Below, piece after piece: positions 48,901-53,800 of a stretch of 64,000 bases of DNA. Origin of the DNA: Antedon bifida (lineage: Eukaryota > Echinodermata > Crinoidea > Comatulida > Antedonidae); NCBI GenBank assembly GCA_963402885.1, contig OY727095.1, positions 12,715,001 through 12,779,000 on the forward strand, in the 5' to 3' direction. The notes under the pieces are model-generated. The model made no database searches and was not told the DNA's origin. It saw only the letters and a list, made by a program, of their open reading frames with translations. Position numbers and translations under genes: made by a program. The first letter of the stretch is position 1; every line of letters starts with the position of its first letter.

Positions 48901-49780
48901 CGTACCTCCTATCTTCAATATTAGCTACTCACACAAAGAAAGTTACCGAAAACCTTACGTCAGGACCACTGTTTACAAATGAAGAAATTACTCAGATTGA
49001 AACTGATTTAACGAAGGCTTTGCAGTTCCTTCATCGTAGCAAGCTCACTCATGGTACAATCTCAGAAGAACACGTGATCATTCAAACAGACAAGGTATAA
49101 ACGTTTATTGCCATACTCTAATAAAAACAACTATAGGCCCTAGAAATGTGTCTCCTTAAGGTCCATTTACACTAGGACGATAACGATCGACGATAAATAG
49201 ATAAACACAAATTTTTCTTACATAAAACAAAATAAATTGGAAAAGTTTTCGTTTTAGAAATATAGGAAAATCACTTATGCTGTCATTGATAAAAATAATT
49301 TTTTTATTCAAATGACGTCATGATCAATAAAAACAATAACGTCGTTGTATTACCACGCTATTATTGCTCTTACTGATTATGACGTCATTTGATTAGACAT
49401 GTGAAAATGTAATTGCCATCAAAGGCAGCATAGATGGTTCTCCTATATTTCTAGGATGAAAATTGTTTAGATTTCCTTTGTTTTATGTATGAAAAATGCA
49501 TATTTATCTATTCATCGTCGATCGTTATCGTCCAAGTGTAAATGGGCCTTTAGACTATGTAATCGTAGCTACTAGTACTTAAACTTGCTGCTCTTTTAAG
49601 ATAAAACATTGTATTCATCATTAATATACCCTTTTTTTTATGTAATAGGCACACAAACGGGCTTTTCTCATTGTTGCCTCAACAGCAACTACCAATACTA
49701 CAGAGGGCGTCTCACCTGAACAAGATTTTGAACAACTTAACAATCTTTTAGACAAATTAAGACGCTCTAAAATAAACTAA
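21862..49780 (+). CDS. Chimeric lectin-CUB-LDLa-LRR seven-transmembrane receptor (GRL101-like), 34 exons
   Basis: Predicted cell-surface G-protein-coupled receptor of 1708 residues. I chained 34 exons by splice sites and phase; the total of 5127 nt stays in one frame to TAA 49778-49780. Approximate residues: signal peptide 1-26; CUB1 38-148; F-type lectin 149-294; Cys-rich linker 295-330; LDLa1-4 331-474; CUB2 475-611; C-type lectin 612-762; linker 763-780; LDLa5-11 781-1058; LRR N-cap 1059-1095; LRRs 1096-1240; 7TM about 1268-1545; kinase-like tail 1572-1708. The 7TM region has [11 protein letters not shown], the LYYRGRY loop typical of relaxin-receptor LGRs, CCWFP and NPYLY. The closest described relative by layout is the snail receptor GRL101 (LDLa plus LRR plus 7TM); the added CUB and lectin modules are unusual. 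The ligand is unknown. The start is the ATG opening a classic signal peptide ([20 protein letters not shown]). Confidence 0.9.
22838..23015. mobile_element. hAT-type MITE, CAGTGGCGTAACG family, copy 2
   Basis: 178 bp in receptor intron 1. Ends CAGTGGCGTAACG and CGTTACGCAACTG. Flanked by GTTGACAA (22830-22837) and GTCGACAA (23016-23023), a target duplication with one substitution. Confidence 0.93.
23391..23730. mobile_element. TTAA-flanked palindromic MITE, copy 1
   Basis: The element starts AGATGTATTGTCCCCCTGAA and ends GGGGGACAATACATCT, bordered on both sides by TTAA, the target of piggyBac-type elements. 340 bp in receptor intron 1. Others lie at 38978-39208 and 55063-55652. Confidence 0.88.
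23868..23927 (+). CDS. Receptor exon 2: end of signal peptide, linker
   Basis: Acceptor gtatgtag, donor gtaaga. Encodes [19 protein letters not shown]. 60 nt, phases 1-1. Confidence 0.8.
24094..24128. repeat. 35-bp inverted repeat with CATGGAGGAAATATA arms
   Basis: A near-perfect palindrome, the same arms as 10449-10505 with a shorter loop. Confidence 0.8.
24208..24290. mobile_element. Fragment of AAGCTCTGTC-family MITE
   Basis: Shares ACACTATCAAATATGTGACA and CATATCACTACCATATTTGG with copies 1 and 2. The right end is missing. Confidence 0.65.
24340..24428. mobile_element. Half copy of GGTTCCCACTAGG-family MITE
   Basis: Right half only (ACGTCCTGTCTGTTGCGTC, then AGTGGGGACCAGGCTT), directly before a full copy at 24433-24577. 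Confidence 0.6.
24433..24577. mobile_element. GGTTCCCACTAGG-family MITE, reference copy
   Basis: 145-bp palindromic element: GCTTGGTTCCCACTAGGACG at the left, CTAGTGGGAACCAAGC at the right. The central mirror GCGACAGTTCGAATAATCC / CATCGCTTGCGATTGGTCAA is shared by many copies in this window. Confidence 0.88.
24702..24805 (+). CDS. Receptor exon 3: CUB1, first part
   Basis: Acceptor ttaaag, donor gtaaag. Starts [20 protein letters not shown] and runs to CIWKI, the opening of a CUB domain. Confidence 0.92.
24948..25060 (+). CDS. Receptor exon 4: CUB1, middle
   Basis: Acceptor tttttag, donor gtaagt. [20 protein letters not shown] is the CUB core, with the D-Y-L-E-I-Y motif. Confidence 0.93.
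25226..25607. repeat. GACGTTGAT minisatellite (9/18-bp period)
   Basis: Tandem units of GATGACGTTGAAGACGTT type with period 9 or 18, all multiples of three, so several frames stay open and read Asp/Val/Glu-rich on +. It lies in receptor intron 4 without splice sites that would add it to the receptor, so treated as non-coding. Confidence 0.88.
26101..26200 (+). repeat. 100-bp direct repeat, left copy
   Basis: From GTAAGAAGCTACCGTAAGCT to AACAACTAGA. Matches 27756-27855 with one mismatch seen (CATTTGG vs CATTCGG). The two copies bracket the 1.55-kb transposon. Confidence 0.93.
26195..27742. mobile_element. 1.55-kb non-autonomous transposon, copy 1
   Basis: Begins near ACTAGAATTTAATTCGTCAC with a hairpin (AATTCGTCA / TGACGAATT), then TAGGTGATCATTTT. 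Ends with TAGGTGATCATTTTATTCTA and the inverted AAATGATCACCTA, so the right end is itself a hairpin. Near-identical to 56732-58289. No transposase-like open frame. The terminal TAGGTGATCATTT/AAATGATCACCTA may be the inverted repeat; superfamily not settled. Confidence 0.88.
27756..27855 (+). repeat. 100-bp direct repeat, right copy
   Basis: Right partner of 26101-26200. Followed by AAGCCACTGTGTG, while AAGCCACT also precedes it, which shows a tandem duplication of about 108 bp that the transposon later split. Confidence 0.93.
28334..28560. repeat. ~50-57-bp minisatellite
   Basis: Four tandem units, each with CACACGCGATCGACTACATA, ACCTCCTTGGCG and AAACAAA spacers. In receptor intron 4. Confidence 0.9.
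29365..29774. mobile_element. MITE with TACCGTAAATCTTCTAAT ends
   Basis: Left TACCGTAAATCTTCTAAT and right ATTAGAAGATTTACGGTA are exact inverted termini. Internal repeats of GGTGGGTTACTATTAGAAGG near both ends. 410 bp in receptor intron 4. Confidence 0.88.
29795..29864. repeat. 70-bp palindrome rich in CGTACG
   Basis: GGGAGAAAACGTCACGACGC pairs with GCGTAGTGACGTTTGCTCCC around a TGATTTGTTGTTTG loop. A close relative is at 42803-42866. Confidence 0.85.
30149..30264 (+). CDS. Receptor exon 5: CUB1, end
   Basis: Acceptor ctacag, donor gtaagt. [20 protein letters not shown] and [15 protein letters not shown] close the CUB domain. Separated from exon 4 by a 5.1-kb repeat-filled intron. Confidence 0.92.
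30747..30878 (+). CDS. Receptor exon 6: F-type lectin, first part
   Basis: Acceptor aataag (chosen by phase; the next AG would hit a stop), donor gtacgt. [28 protein letters not shown] match the fucolectin N-terminal half. Confidence 0.88.
30904..31035. mobile_element. GGTTCCCACTAGG-family MITE, diverged copy
   Basis: GCTTAGTTCACACTAGG at the left, GAGGGAACCAAAC at the right. Receptor intron 6. Confidence 0.7.
31564..31650 (+). CDS. Receptor exon 7: F-type lectin, middle
   Basis: Acceptor aaacag, donor gtatta. [20 protein letters not shown] and DIVNRES; PWW-VDL is the family hallmark. Confidence 0.92.
31838..32123. mobile_element. Foldback element with TGTTTCCGCAG ends
   Basis: Starts TGTTTCCGCAGCC and ends GTCTGCGGAAACA, with repeated ATCGGTTAATTTTT motifs in both arms. 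286 bp in receptor intron 7. Confidence 0.8.
32423..32641 (+). CDS. Receptor exon 8: F-type lectin, end
   Basis: Acceptor ttttag, donor gtaagt. [11 protein letters not shown] opens the exon and [11 protein letters not shown] closes the domain, as in eel fucolectin (LTLCEVEV). The Arg-X-Asp is present (RVD), but the second sugar-binding Arg spacing is not the usual one, so fucose binding is uncertain. Confidence 0.92.
32683..32815. mobile_element. GGTTCCCACTAGG-family MITE, partial
   Basis: Retains GCGACAGTTCTGATGATCC and the GTCCCTGTGTTGCGTAC right half; the outer ends are eroded. Confidence 0.6.
32911..33018 (+). CDS. Receptor exon 9: Cys-rich linker
   Basis: Acceptor ttcttag, donor gtaagt. 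Contains [20 protein letters not shown] with four Cys in all; no domain recognised. Phases 1-1. Confidence 0.82.
33080..33281 (+). mobile_element. tRNA-derived SINE
   Basis: A box TAGCTTGATGG at about 33094 and B box GGGGTTCTATCC at about 33137 form a Pol III promoter in a tRNA-like head. The body contains CCTGTAATTGGCGAGTTGATG and ends in a 12-A run at 33281. Receptor intron 9, sense orientation. Confidence 0.85.
33532..33639 (+). CDS. Receptor exon 10: LDLa1
   Basis: Acceptor cgatag, donor gtaatt. Six Cys and a D-N-C-G-D-A-S-D-E calcium-site motif. Confidence 0.92.
34228..34367. mobile_element. GGTTCCCACTAGG-family MITE, full copy
   Basis: GCTTGGTTCCCACTAGGAC at the left, GTCCTAGTGAGAACAAAGC at the right, with the central ATTCGAACAATCGCG core. 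Receptor intron 10. Confidence 0.85.
34990..35160 (-). mobile_element. Possible retroelement 3' end, minus
   Basis: TTTATTTATTTTATTTACGA followed by GGGTGGTCCATCC resembles the reversed A-rich tail and 3' UTR of a LINE or SINE. No coding part; weakly supported. Confidence 0.35.
35203..35311. mobile_element. Possible hAT-like MITE fragment
   Basis: Right end ATGGATCCGCCACTG is a typical reversed CAGTGGCGGATCC terminus; the left end CAAGTGGCGAGCGGTCC is a weak match. Confidence 0.4.
35740..35862 (+). CDS. Receptor exon 11: LDLa2
   Basis: Acceptor atcgtag, donor gtaagt. Six Cys; [15 protein letters not shown] carries the calcium site. Confidence 0.92.
35889..36067. mobile_element. hAT-type MITE, CAGTGGCGTAACG family, copy 3
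   Basis: 179 bp in receptor intron 11. CAGTGGCGTAAACG at the left, TTTACACTG at the right. Flanked by ATTTCTAG (35881-35888) and ATTTCAAG (36068-36075), target duplication with one change. Confidence 0.9.
36406..36516 (+). CDS. Receptor exon 12: LDLa3
   Basis: Acceptor ttatag, donor gtaaca. [20 protein letters not shown] and [11 protein letters not shown]; a complete module. Confidence 0.93.
37098..37187 (+). CDS. Receptor exon 13: LDLa4, shortened
   Basis: Acceptor gatttag, donor gtaagc. [17 protein letters not shown] keeps the calcium-site half, but the module is about seven residues short and has four Cys instead of six (the second and third are missing). Confidence 0.88.
37748..38158 (+). 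CDS. Receptor exon 14: CUB2 (single exon)
   Basis: Acceptor tttacag, donor gtaact. A whole CUB domain in one exon: [36 protein letters not shown] and [16 protein letters not shown]. Unlike CUB1, which is split over three exons. Confidence 0.93.
38356..38562 (+). CDS. Receptor exon 15: C-type lectin, first part
   Basis: Acceptor cattag, donor gtaagc. [32 protein letters not shown] and EVYIG are C-type lectin landmarks. Confidence 0.92.
38600..38755. mobile_element. Possible MITE ending in GGAAACCAGGCT
   Basis: GTTTAGACTAGTTGCAGAC at the left and TATGTGGAAACCAGGCT at the right resemble the end style of neighbouring AAGC-ended elements. Termini only partly complementary. Confidence 0.4.
38830..38923 (+). 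CDS. Receptor exon 16: C-type lectin, middle
   Basis: Acceptor ttttcag, donor gtaata. [14 protein letters not shown] is the loop region. Ends phase 2. Confidence 0.9.
38978..39208. mobile_element. TTAA-flanked MITE, copy 2, opposite orientation
   Basis: TTAA then AGATGT at the left and GGGGGACAATACATCT then TTTAA at the right. Internal TTGGCTGGCAGCCAATTTGA shared with the other copies. Receptor intron 16. Confidence 0.8.
39352..39503 (+). CDS. Receptor exon 17: C-type lectin, end
   Basis: Acceptor atttag, donor gtaatc. [16 protein letters not shown], then QQWNEVAC and YICKYQL. QPK stands where EPN/QPD sits and WNE where WND sits, so the calcium/sugar site is not canonical. Confidence 0.9.
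39547..39726. mobile_element. MITE, AAGCTCTGTC family, copy 3
   Basis: AAGCTCTGTCTACACAC at the left, GTGTAGACAGAGCTT at the right, reverse orientation relative to copy 1. Three CCAAATATGGTAGTGATATG subrepeats inside. Receptor intron 17. Confidence 0.85.
40169..40222 (+). CDS. Receptor exon 18: short linker
   Basis: Acceptor tgacag, donor gtaaga. 54 nt, phases 1-1, [18 protein letters not shown] with one N-glycosylation motif. Included because it keeps frame and has good sites; this is the least certain exon. Confidence 0.65.
40305..40915 (+). repeat. Three tandem copies of a ~205-213-bp unit
   Basis: The landmark ACGATTTCCAATATCCAATA occurs at 40344, 40557 and 40762, and TAACTTCTGGAGGTCATTTG once per unit. 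It lies in receptor intron 18, between the linker exon and LDLa5. No open frame. Confidence 0.92.
41392..41502 (+). CDS. Receptor exon 19: LDLa5
   Basis: Acceptor gtaaag (earlier AGs give a stop in frame), donor gtaata. [20 protein letters not shown] and [10 protein letters not shown]. Confidence 0.9.
41759..41890. mobile_element. GGTTCCCACTAGG-family MITE, diverged copy
   Basis: TTTGTTCCTATAGGACGTAAC at the left, GTCCTAGTGGGAACCAC at the right. Receptor intron 19. Confidence 0.75.
41923..42033 (+). CDS. Receptor exon 20: LDLa6
   Basis: Acceptor ttccag, donor gtacgt. [20 protein letters not shown] and [10 protein letters not shown]. Confidence 0.92.
42150..42232. mobile_element. GGTTCCCACTAGG-family MITE, fragment
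   Basis: GGACGTACGTAAGCACG and GTCAAATTGAGAACCAA remain; the left end is gone. Confidence 0.5.
42570..42686 (+). CDS. Receptor exon 21: LDLa7
   Basis: Acceptor ttcaag, donor gtgaga. [18 protein letters not shown] and [10 protein letters not shown]. Confidence 0.92.
42803..42866. repeat. Palindrome rich in CGTACG, second copy
   Basis: GGGAGCAAACGTCACAACGC pairs with GCGTCGTGACGCTTGCC. Same family as 29795-29864. Receptor intron 21. Confidence 0.8.
43105..43218 (+). CDS. Receptor exon 22: LDLa8
   Basis: Acceptor ttttag, donor gtatgt. [20 protein letters not shown] and [13 protein letters not shown], with an expanded calcium-site loop. Confidence 0.9.
43372..43518 (+). CDS. Receptor exon 23: degenerate LDLa9
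   Basis: Acceptor tccatag, donor gtaagt. [15 protein letters not shown] begins like LDLa, but the second half ([10 protein letters not shown]) lacks the D-G-S-D-E calcium site. Confidence 0.85.
43662..43778 (+). CDS. Receptor exon 24: LDLa10
   Basis: Acceptor atttcag, donor gtaatt. [20 protein letters not shown] and [11 protein letters not shown]. Confidence 0.92.
44059..44175 (+). CDS. Receptor exon 25: LDLa11
   Basis: Acceptor tttacag, donor gtaagt. [20 protein letters not shown] and [11 protein letters not shown]. Confidence 0.92.
44322..44433 (+). CDS. Receptor exon 26: LRR N-terminal cap
   Basis: Acceptor tttcag, donor gtaagt. [17 protein letters not shown] is a Cys-flanked LRR cap. 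Ends phase 2, switching from the phase 1 LDLa exons to the phase 2 LRR exons. Confidence 0.9.
44476..45690 (-). mobile_element. 5'-truncated LINE (CR1/L2-like) with reverse-transcriptase C-terminal part
   Basis: On the minus strand, starting at 45688, [14 protein letters not shown] is the end of the RT YADD motif; then [50 protein letters not shown] and GPLLWNSLN follow, the usual order of CR1/L2/Rex-type RT C-termini. At least two frameshifts (near 45555 and near 44940) break it. The left end carries short TTGAACTTGAA-type tail repeats as at the 3' ends of this clade. Receptor intron 26, antisense to the gene. Confidence 0.9.
45954..46064 (+). CDS. Receptor exon 27: irregular LRR
   Basis: Acceptor ctacag, donor gtaagt. 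111 nt, phases 2-2, [20 protein letters not shown] and the following residues. Longer and more basic than a standard LRR. Confidence 0.85.
46441..46512 (+). CDS. Receptor exon 28: LRR
   Basis: Exactly 72 nt (24 residues, one LRR). Acceptor gttgtag, donor gtgagt. [20 protein letters not shown]. Confidence 0.93.
46602..46673 (+). CDS. Receptor exon 29: LRR
   Basis: 72 nt. Acceptor ttatag, donor gtaagt. [20 protein letters not shown]. Confidence 0.94.
46838..46909 (+). CDS. Receptor exon 30: LRR
   Basis: 72 nt. Acceptor ttttag, donor gtaagt. [20 protein letters not shown]. Confidence 0.94.
47169..47240 (+). CDS. Receptor exon 31: LRR
   Basis: 72 nt. Acceptor tttacag, donor gtaagt. [20 protein letters not shown]. 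Confidence 0.94.
47379..48406 (+). CDS. Receptor exon 32: hinge and all seven transmembrane helices
   Basis: Acceptor cttttag, donor gtgagt. One 1028-nt exon holds the Cys-rich hinge ([21 protein letters not shown]) and the full 7TM region: GNVIVI in TM1, [11 protein letters not shown] in TM2, [20 protein letters not shown] in TM3 (DRA in place of DRY), [10 protein letters not shown] in TM6, [12 protein letters not shown] in TM7. Reading through the donor would give a stop five codons later (SE then TAA), which could make a short-tailed form. Confidence 0.95.
48444..48617. mobile_element. GGTTCCCACTAGG-family MITE, large copy
   Basis: GTGGTTCCTACTTGTG at the left, GCTAGTGAGAACCACGC at the right; internal CGCAAGGACGTATGCG and TTACGTCCTTGCGTCGC arms. 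Receptor intron 32. Confidence 0.8.
48814..49094 (+). CDS. Receptor exon 33: cytoplasmic kinase-like tail
   Basis: Acceptor ttttag, donor gtataa, phases 1-0. Ends with [20 protein letters not shown] and HVIIQTDK, which lines up with the alphaE helix and catalytic loop of protein kinases (aLxyLHxxgixHrDlkpeNili) with HGT in place of HRD. Confidence 0.85.
49158..49550. mobile_element. Foldback element with AAGGTCCATTTACAC ends
   Basis: The left arm runs AAGGTCCATTTACACTAGGA through CGATAACGATCGACGAT. The right arm mirrors it (ATCGTCGATCGTTATCG, then GTGTAAATGGGCCTT). About 50-bp arms, 393 bp, in the last receptor intron. Confidence 0.88.
49649..49780 (+). CDS. Receptor exon 34: C-terminus
   Basis: Acceptor taatag; stop TAA at 49778-49780. 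[12 protein letters not shown], then an acidic stretch and [14 protein letters not shown]. 43 residues. Confidence 0.82.
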   Translation, partial: AHKRAFLIVASTATTNTTEGVSPEQDFEQLNNLLDKLRRSKIN

Positions 49781-50573
49781 TTATTGTACTTGATTTTTAC
49801 CTGTGTTTTTGCACCTTTTGTTGTGTAATATAACGTTTTACACTTTTGTATGTATCGTTTTAACATAATGTGCAATTAAAAACAGTAGCCTATGATTGGT
49901 TGTTGACATTAAATGTTTACCTATATTTTTTAGACAAGATATATTTATTCGTCCAATTTGTTACAATCTGCTAGTAATAAGGACCACTTATAATTACATT
50001 GAAGTGGCTCAACAACGACTAAAAATGTAATTCGATTCGATTCGTATTCATTGCTTAAGTATGTTATACTTTTGATAGTATGTAAAATAAATTAATATCT
50101 TGATAATTCCATCATGTTTAACTGAGTTTGTGTTTGATTACAGAAAAATGACTATAATAAACCAAAAATGGTATTCCTCGCTTGACATGGTGTGGACACC
50201 TTCTTCGTCTATACTATGATATCCCAGCGCAAAGACCTCTATCCAAATCAATGAGAAAACTCAAGAGACTCAAAACCACATGGATAAAAATTATAGAAAA
50301 TGATACAAAAAGTCTATGCACACTTTGCACTTTCTCTGATTGGAGAAGTCTTGTCAAGTTGCAAGACGTTCAGCGTTTGTGATGATTTAAAAAGATCAAA
50401 ATCTGATCGAGTCCTACAAATCGTTTCATAATATGGTACACATTCAAATGAATCCTTCTTCACAGTTAGCTGCTTTGTGTTTATAGTTACTCTGAATGTA
50501 CAATAATAAGTCAAAAGCTAAACCTGCCTTCTATCAAGTCCTATAACTCCACTAACCCACTAACAAAAACCAC
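49781..50573. other. Tail-to-tail intergenic gap between receptor and mindin
   Basis: 793 bp between two stop codons on opposite strands. Holds a candidate AATAAA signal on + at 50086-50091 for the receptor, a possible reversed signal (TTTATT near 49945) for mindin, and a LINE remnant at 50166-50382. If both are used, the 3' ends overlap. Confidence 0.6.
50166..50382 (+). pseudogene. LINE ORF2 C-terminal remnant
   Basis: An open stretch reading RLTWCGHLLRL, PAQRPLSK, KRLKTTWIKIIENDTKSL and FSDWRSLV, the typical C-terminal block of non-LTR retrotransposon polyproteins (R-L-W-GH-R, K-R-W, E-D, W). No RT upstream, so a short relic. Confidence 0.7.
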
Positions 50574-50857
50574 TCAAATATTCTTCACTGACTTGAATTT
50601 GTAGCCTACTCGTTTACGTTGCTGTTTCGTAAATTTTCGAGTTTCTTTTTCAAGTTTTAATTTTATGCAATTACGGCGTTTGCTGTTGAGTCCATGCAGA
50701 CTATATGGTTTCATTTCAACTAGTACTGGGCAAACTTTCCCGCCATATTTTGGAGCTACGCGTATATATCTATACCGCTTAAGAATTCCGACACCACATC
50801 GTTGTCTTTCACATTTCCAGTCGCCCCACGACGATACTCTACAATCCGTTGGAAGAT
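50574..50857 (-). CDS. SPON2: Mindin exon 4: TSP1 repeat and basic tail
   Basis: Acceptor tttcag; stop TGA complement at 50574-50576. Five Cys are visible in the TSP1 region where spondin-2 normally has six. Followed by a Lys/Arg-rich tail of about 35 residues. Confidence 0.92.
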
Positions 50858-53800
50858 CTGAAAATATCGTGTAAATTGTTAAAAGCACACACAAAAAGAC
50901 AAGAAAATGCAGTCACAATAAGGTCACTTGCCGATTTAGTTAGATCTATATGTACGGAAACTGCACTTACCTTGCGGTTGGTCAGCGAGTACTGTCAGCC
51001 TTTTCTCCCCTAGAATACCAGCAAGTTTGCTTAAATCTATTTTTGAGTTTCCTTTCGATAAATCGTTCCACTTGTCTGTTTTGACAATTGAATTTAGTAT
51101 GTATTTCTGACCCGTCGTTAGTCTTTGAAATTCGTTGGTTGAAATTTGGGTAAACGTTAGCCGACCTAGCGATGGCAGTCCTCCGCCAGGGTACTGGAAT
51201 GACGCCGCCGGATGTGAAGGCCGATTCCAGTATATCCGAGAGATAGACTTAGCAGGAGATTCGGCAAAATTTGGAGATGTGAAAGTCAGGCCCTTGTCAG
51301 TGCCTGCGTCTATTGGATATAGTTCGAAAGACGCGGCTTTTAACCATTTTAGACCGTCGTGGAGGCTGATGGCATCTACGCCTACAAACCAATCTGGACT
51401 AGGAATTATCTTGATTACAATTGATATCTGAAAGAAATCATTTTTGAAAAACATTTTTAGATTCAAACATCGGCCCCGTAGGTCAATTGGTGTTAAAGCA
51501 ATGTGGCTGTTGAACCAAGTACTTTCACACACTTGCAATTATTAATATGTAACGCATTGAAGACAATTTGTCGTTTTATTGTGTGTATCAAACGATCCCT
51601 TCTCACCTTTGTGAATGTAGAATGCATAGCCAACACTGATGACGCTGTACCTGTTCCCTCGGACAACGCGTTAGCTCCGAATATTGACGAGATTGCCGAG
51701 TTTTGAGAAAGTTCGTCGGTAAGATGTGAAGTTAACCCGTCCTCTGCAAAACTCTTCAAACCTTTGGTAGCATATTGACCTAAATGCCACATATGGAAGT
51801 TATCCGTGTGTGTTGCACCTGCCAAGATATAAATGGATTACTATTGATATAAATTGATAAATAATTTTCGTATAAAATTACGGTATGATTTCATTATTGC
51901 CATTTACTTTCACAATTTGCCTATCTCTTTGCTCAAATATAATTTGATTCCGAAATTTAAATCGCAAAATACCATTTCTCACACGATTTTAATATTCTTC
52001 ACTTCACGTATAGCCGGTAGCAAACATGCCATCTTCAATTACATAATTTATATTATCTATTTGAGGAATGGTTCAATCGCTGTATCATCATATCATAGGT
52101 CACCAACAGGGAAAAGTTGTTTTATTGCATCTATGTAAAAGTATCACCTTACTAGGATTCCCACAGTGAAATACCTAAGTGCGTCCTACGGGCCTAAGCC
52201 CATCTCCGTCAATTTGACAACAAATTATAAGCCGGTTATTTTTTGTACCCCAGAACATAATAATGAGACGCCGCTCTGATAGATTAAGCCCACCTATGAG
52301 GCAACATTGTTACAGATACGAAACAATTTTTCAATCAATAATAATTGGTTAAAATCACAGTGGATGTTTTATGAGGTTCGAAGATTTAGGCCATCAACCC
52401 TATCATCACATTATTTATAATGAATACGGTACCAAAGGCGAACGTAGCCAGAAGTCACGATTATAATGAATTCATTGATAGAATCCCAGTTTTTATTATC
52501 AGTTTTATTATTTTTCGCATTCAAACTTCCCTTTAACCATCAGTTCGTTTCATTTTAATTAAGGTCTGTTTAATCTTTTGGGAATGCATTTGCAGATGCC
52601 TCGAGATATTGGTGTAGATCTGTTTTCAAGATCTTTTAGAGTGGCGAGATATTTTAATTCTTTTTATTGCATGTGTTAATTCACAAATTAGTGCATTTTG
52701 TAAATAATGTGTTACAACGCGTAACAAAATACGTATGCCTATTTTCATCAACTTTAATACGCGCGTCAACTTTAATACTCGCGTCAACTTTAATACGCGC
52801 ATCAACTTTAAAACGCGCGTCAACTTTAATACGCGCATCAACTTTAATACGCGCATCAAGTTGTTCAGTATCAAAAAAGATATTGATTTTAAATGAATAC
52901 AATATTTAATATTTAATAATTGAGATTCCAGACATTTAAATTGATTCAAAGCCCATATAAGGAAACACGTCAAAATGATACGCCCAGGATTCCATACATT
53001 TTGATAAAACAATAGATTTAGTTTATTACTAATTGAGTAACAGAGAGAAAATAACTCGTGTGTAAAAATACTACAGGTAATTTTAAGGTCACATTATTTT
53101 ATTATAGAAAATACACCAGTCCCATTGAGAAAACGACAACAGTAACTTGACTGAATTATTCTCGTTGCGTTACACGCTGTGTGCAGCTACTCAATGAATG
53201 AACCCAATGAAACTCGTTTCAACGATGCATTTCCAATAACATGGGCGTCAGTTTATAAATTGTTATAAATACATTTTTACCTTATATTATTTACACAGTA
53301 ATATTCTTTTGTACACAAATGTAAGAGGCATTTTTAAACAAGGAAAAATTAACGGTATGGTAAAAATAATATCAGATCACTAAATATAGGTAATATAACT
53401 TGAATTTTACGTTTCTGGTATTTTTATTCAACTTCAGATTTTTTTTTAAAACACATTTTCACTTTCTAGGGAGTCACCGGATATGGTATTACATTGGTTA
53501 AACTACCTAAAAAATAGTCTGTCTGATTTTTTGTAGCAGAATTTTGACAAATTTTGTATTTTATCATGATTTCTGTGACATATGTTTTATGTGCATTTAA
53601 CCAAATATTACATTTAAAAGTCATGCTTGTATCTGAGCTTTAAAAATAATAATAGTAATAACAATTACATAAGTCTTAAATTAATTATTGAAGCAATTCA
53701 CTATAAATTTTTAAAAAAGCAATTTTTACGCAAACAATTTTGAAAGTTTGATATTACAGATAGCCATTTTGCTACCCCTTAAATAGGGTGCTTATCCTCC

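Noticed and set aside
52626-53012. 128-codon minus-strand frame with repeated RVLKL
   Set aside because: The repeated part is the 18-bp minisatellite in mindin intron 1, and no splice or family support exists.
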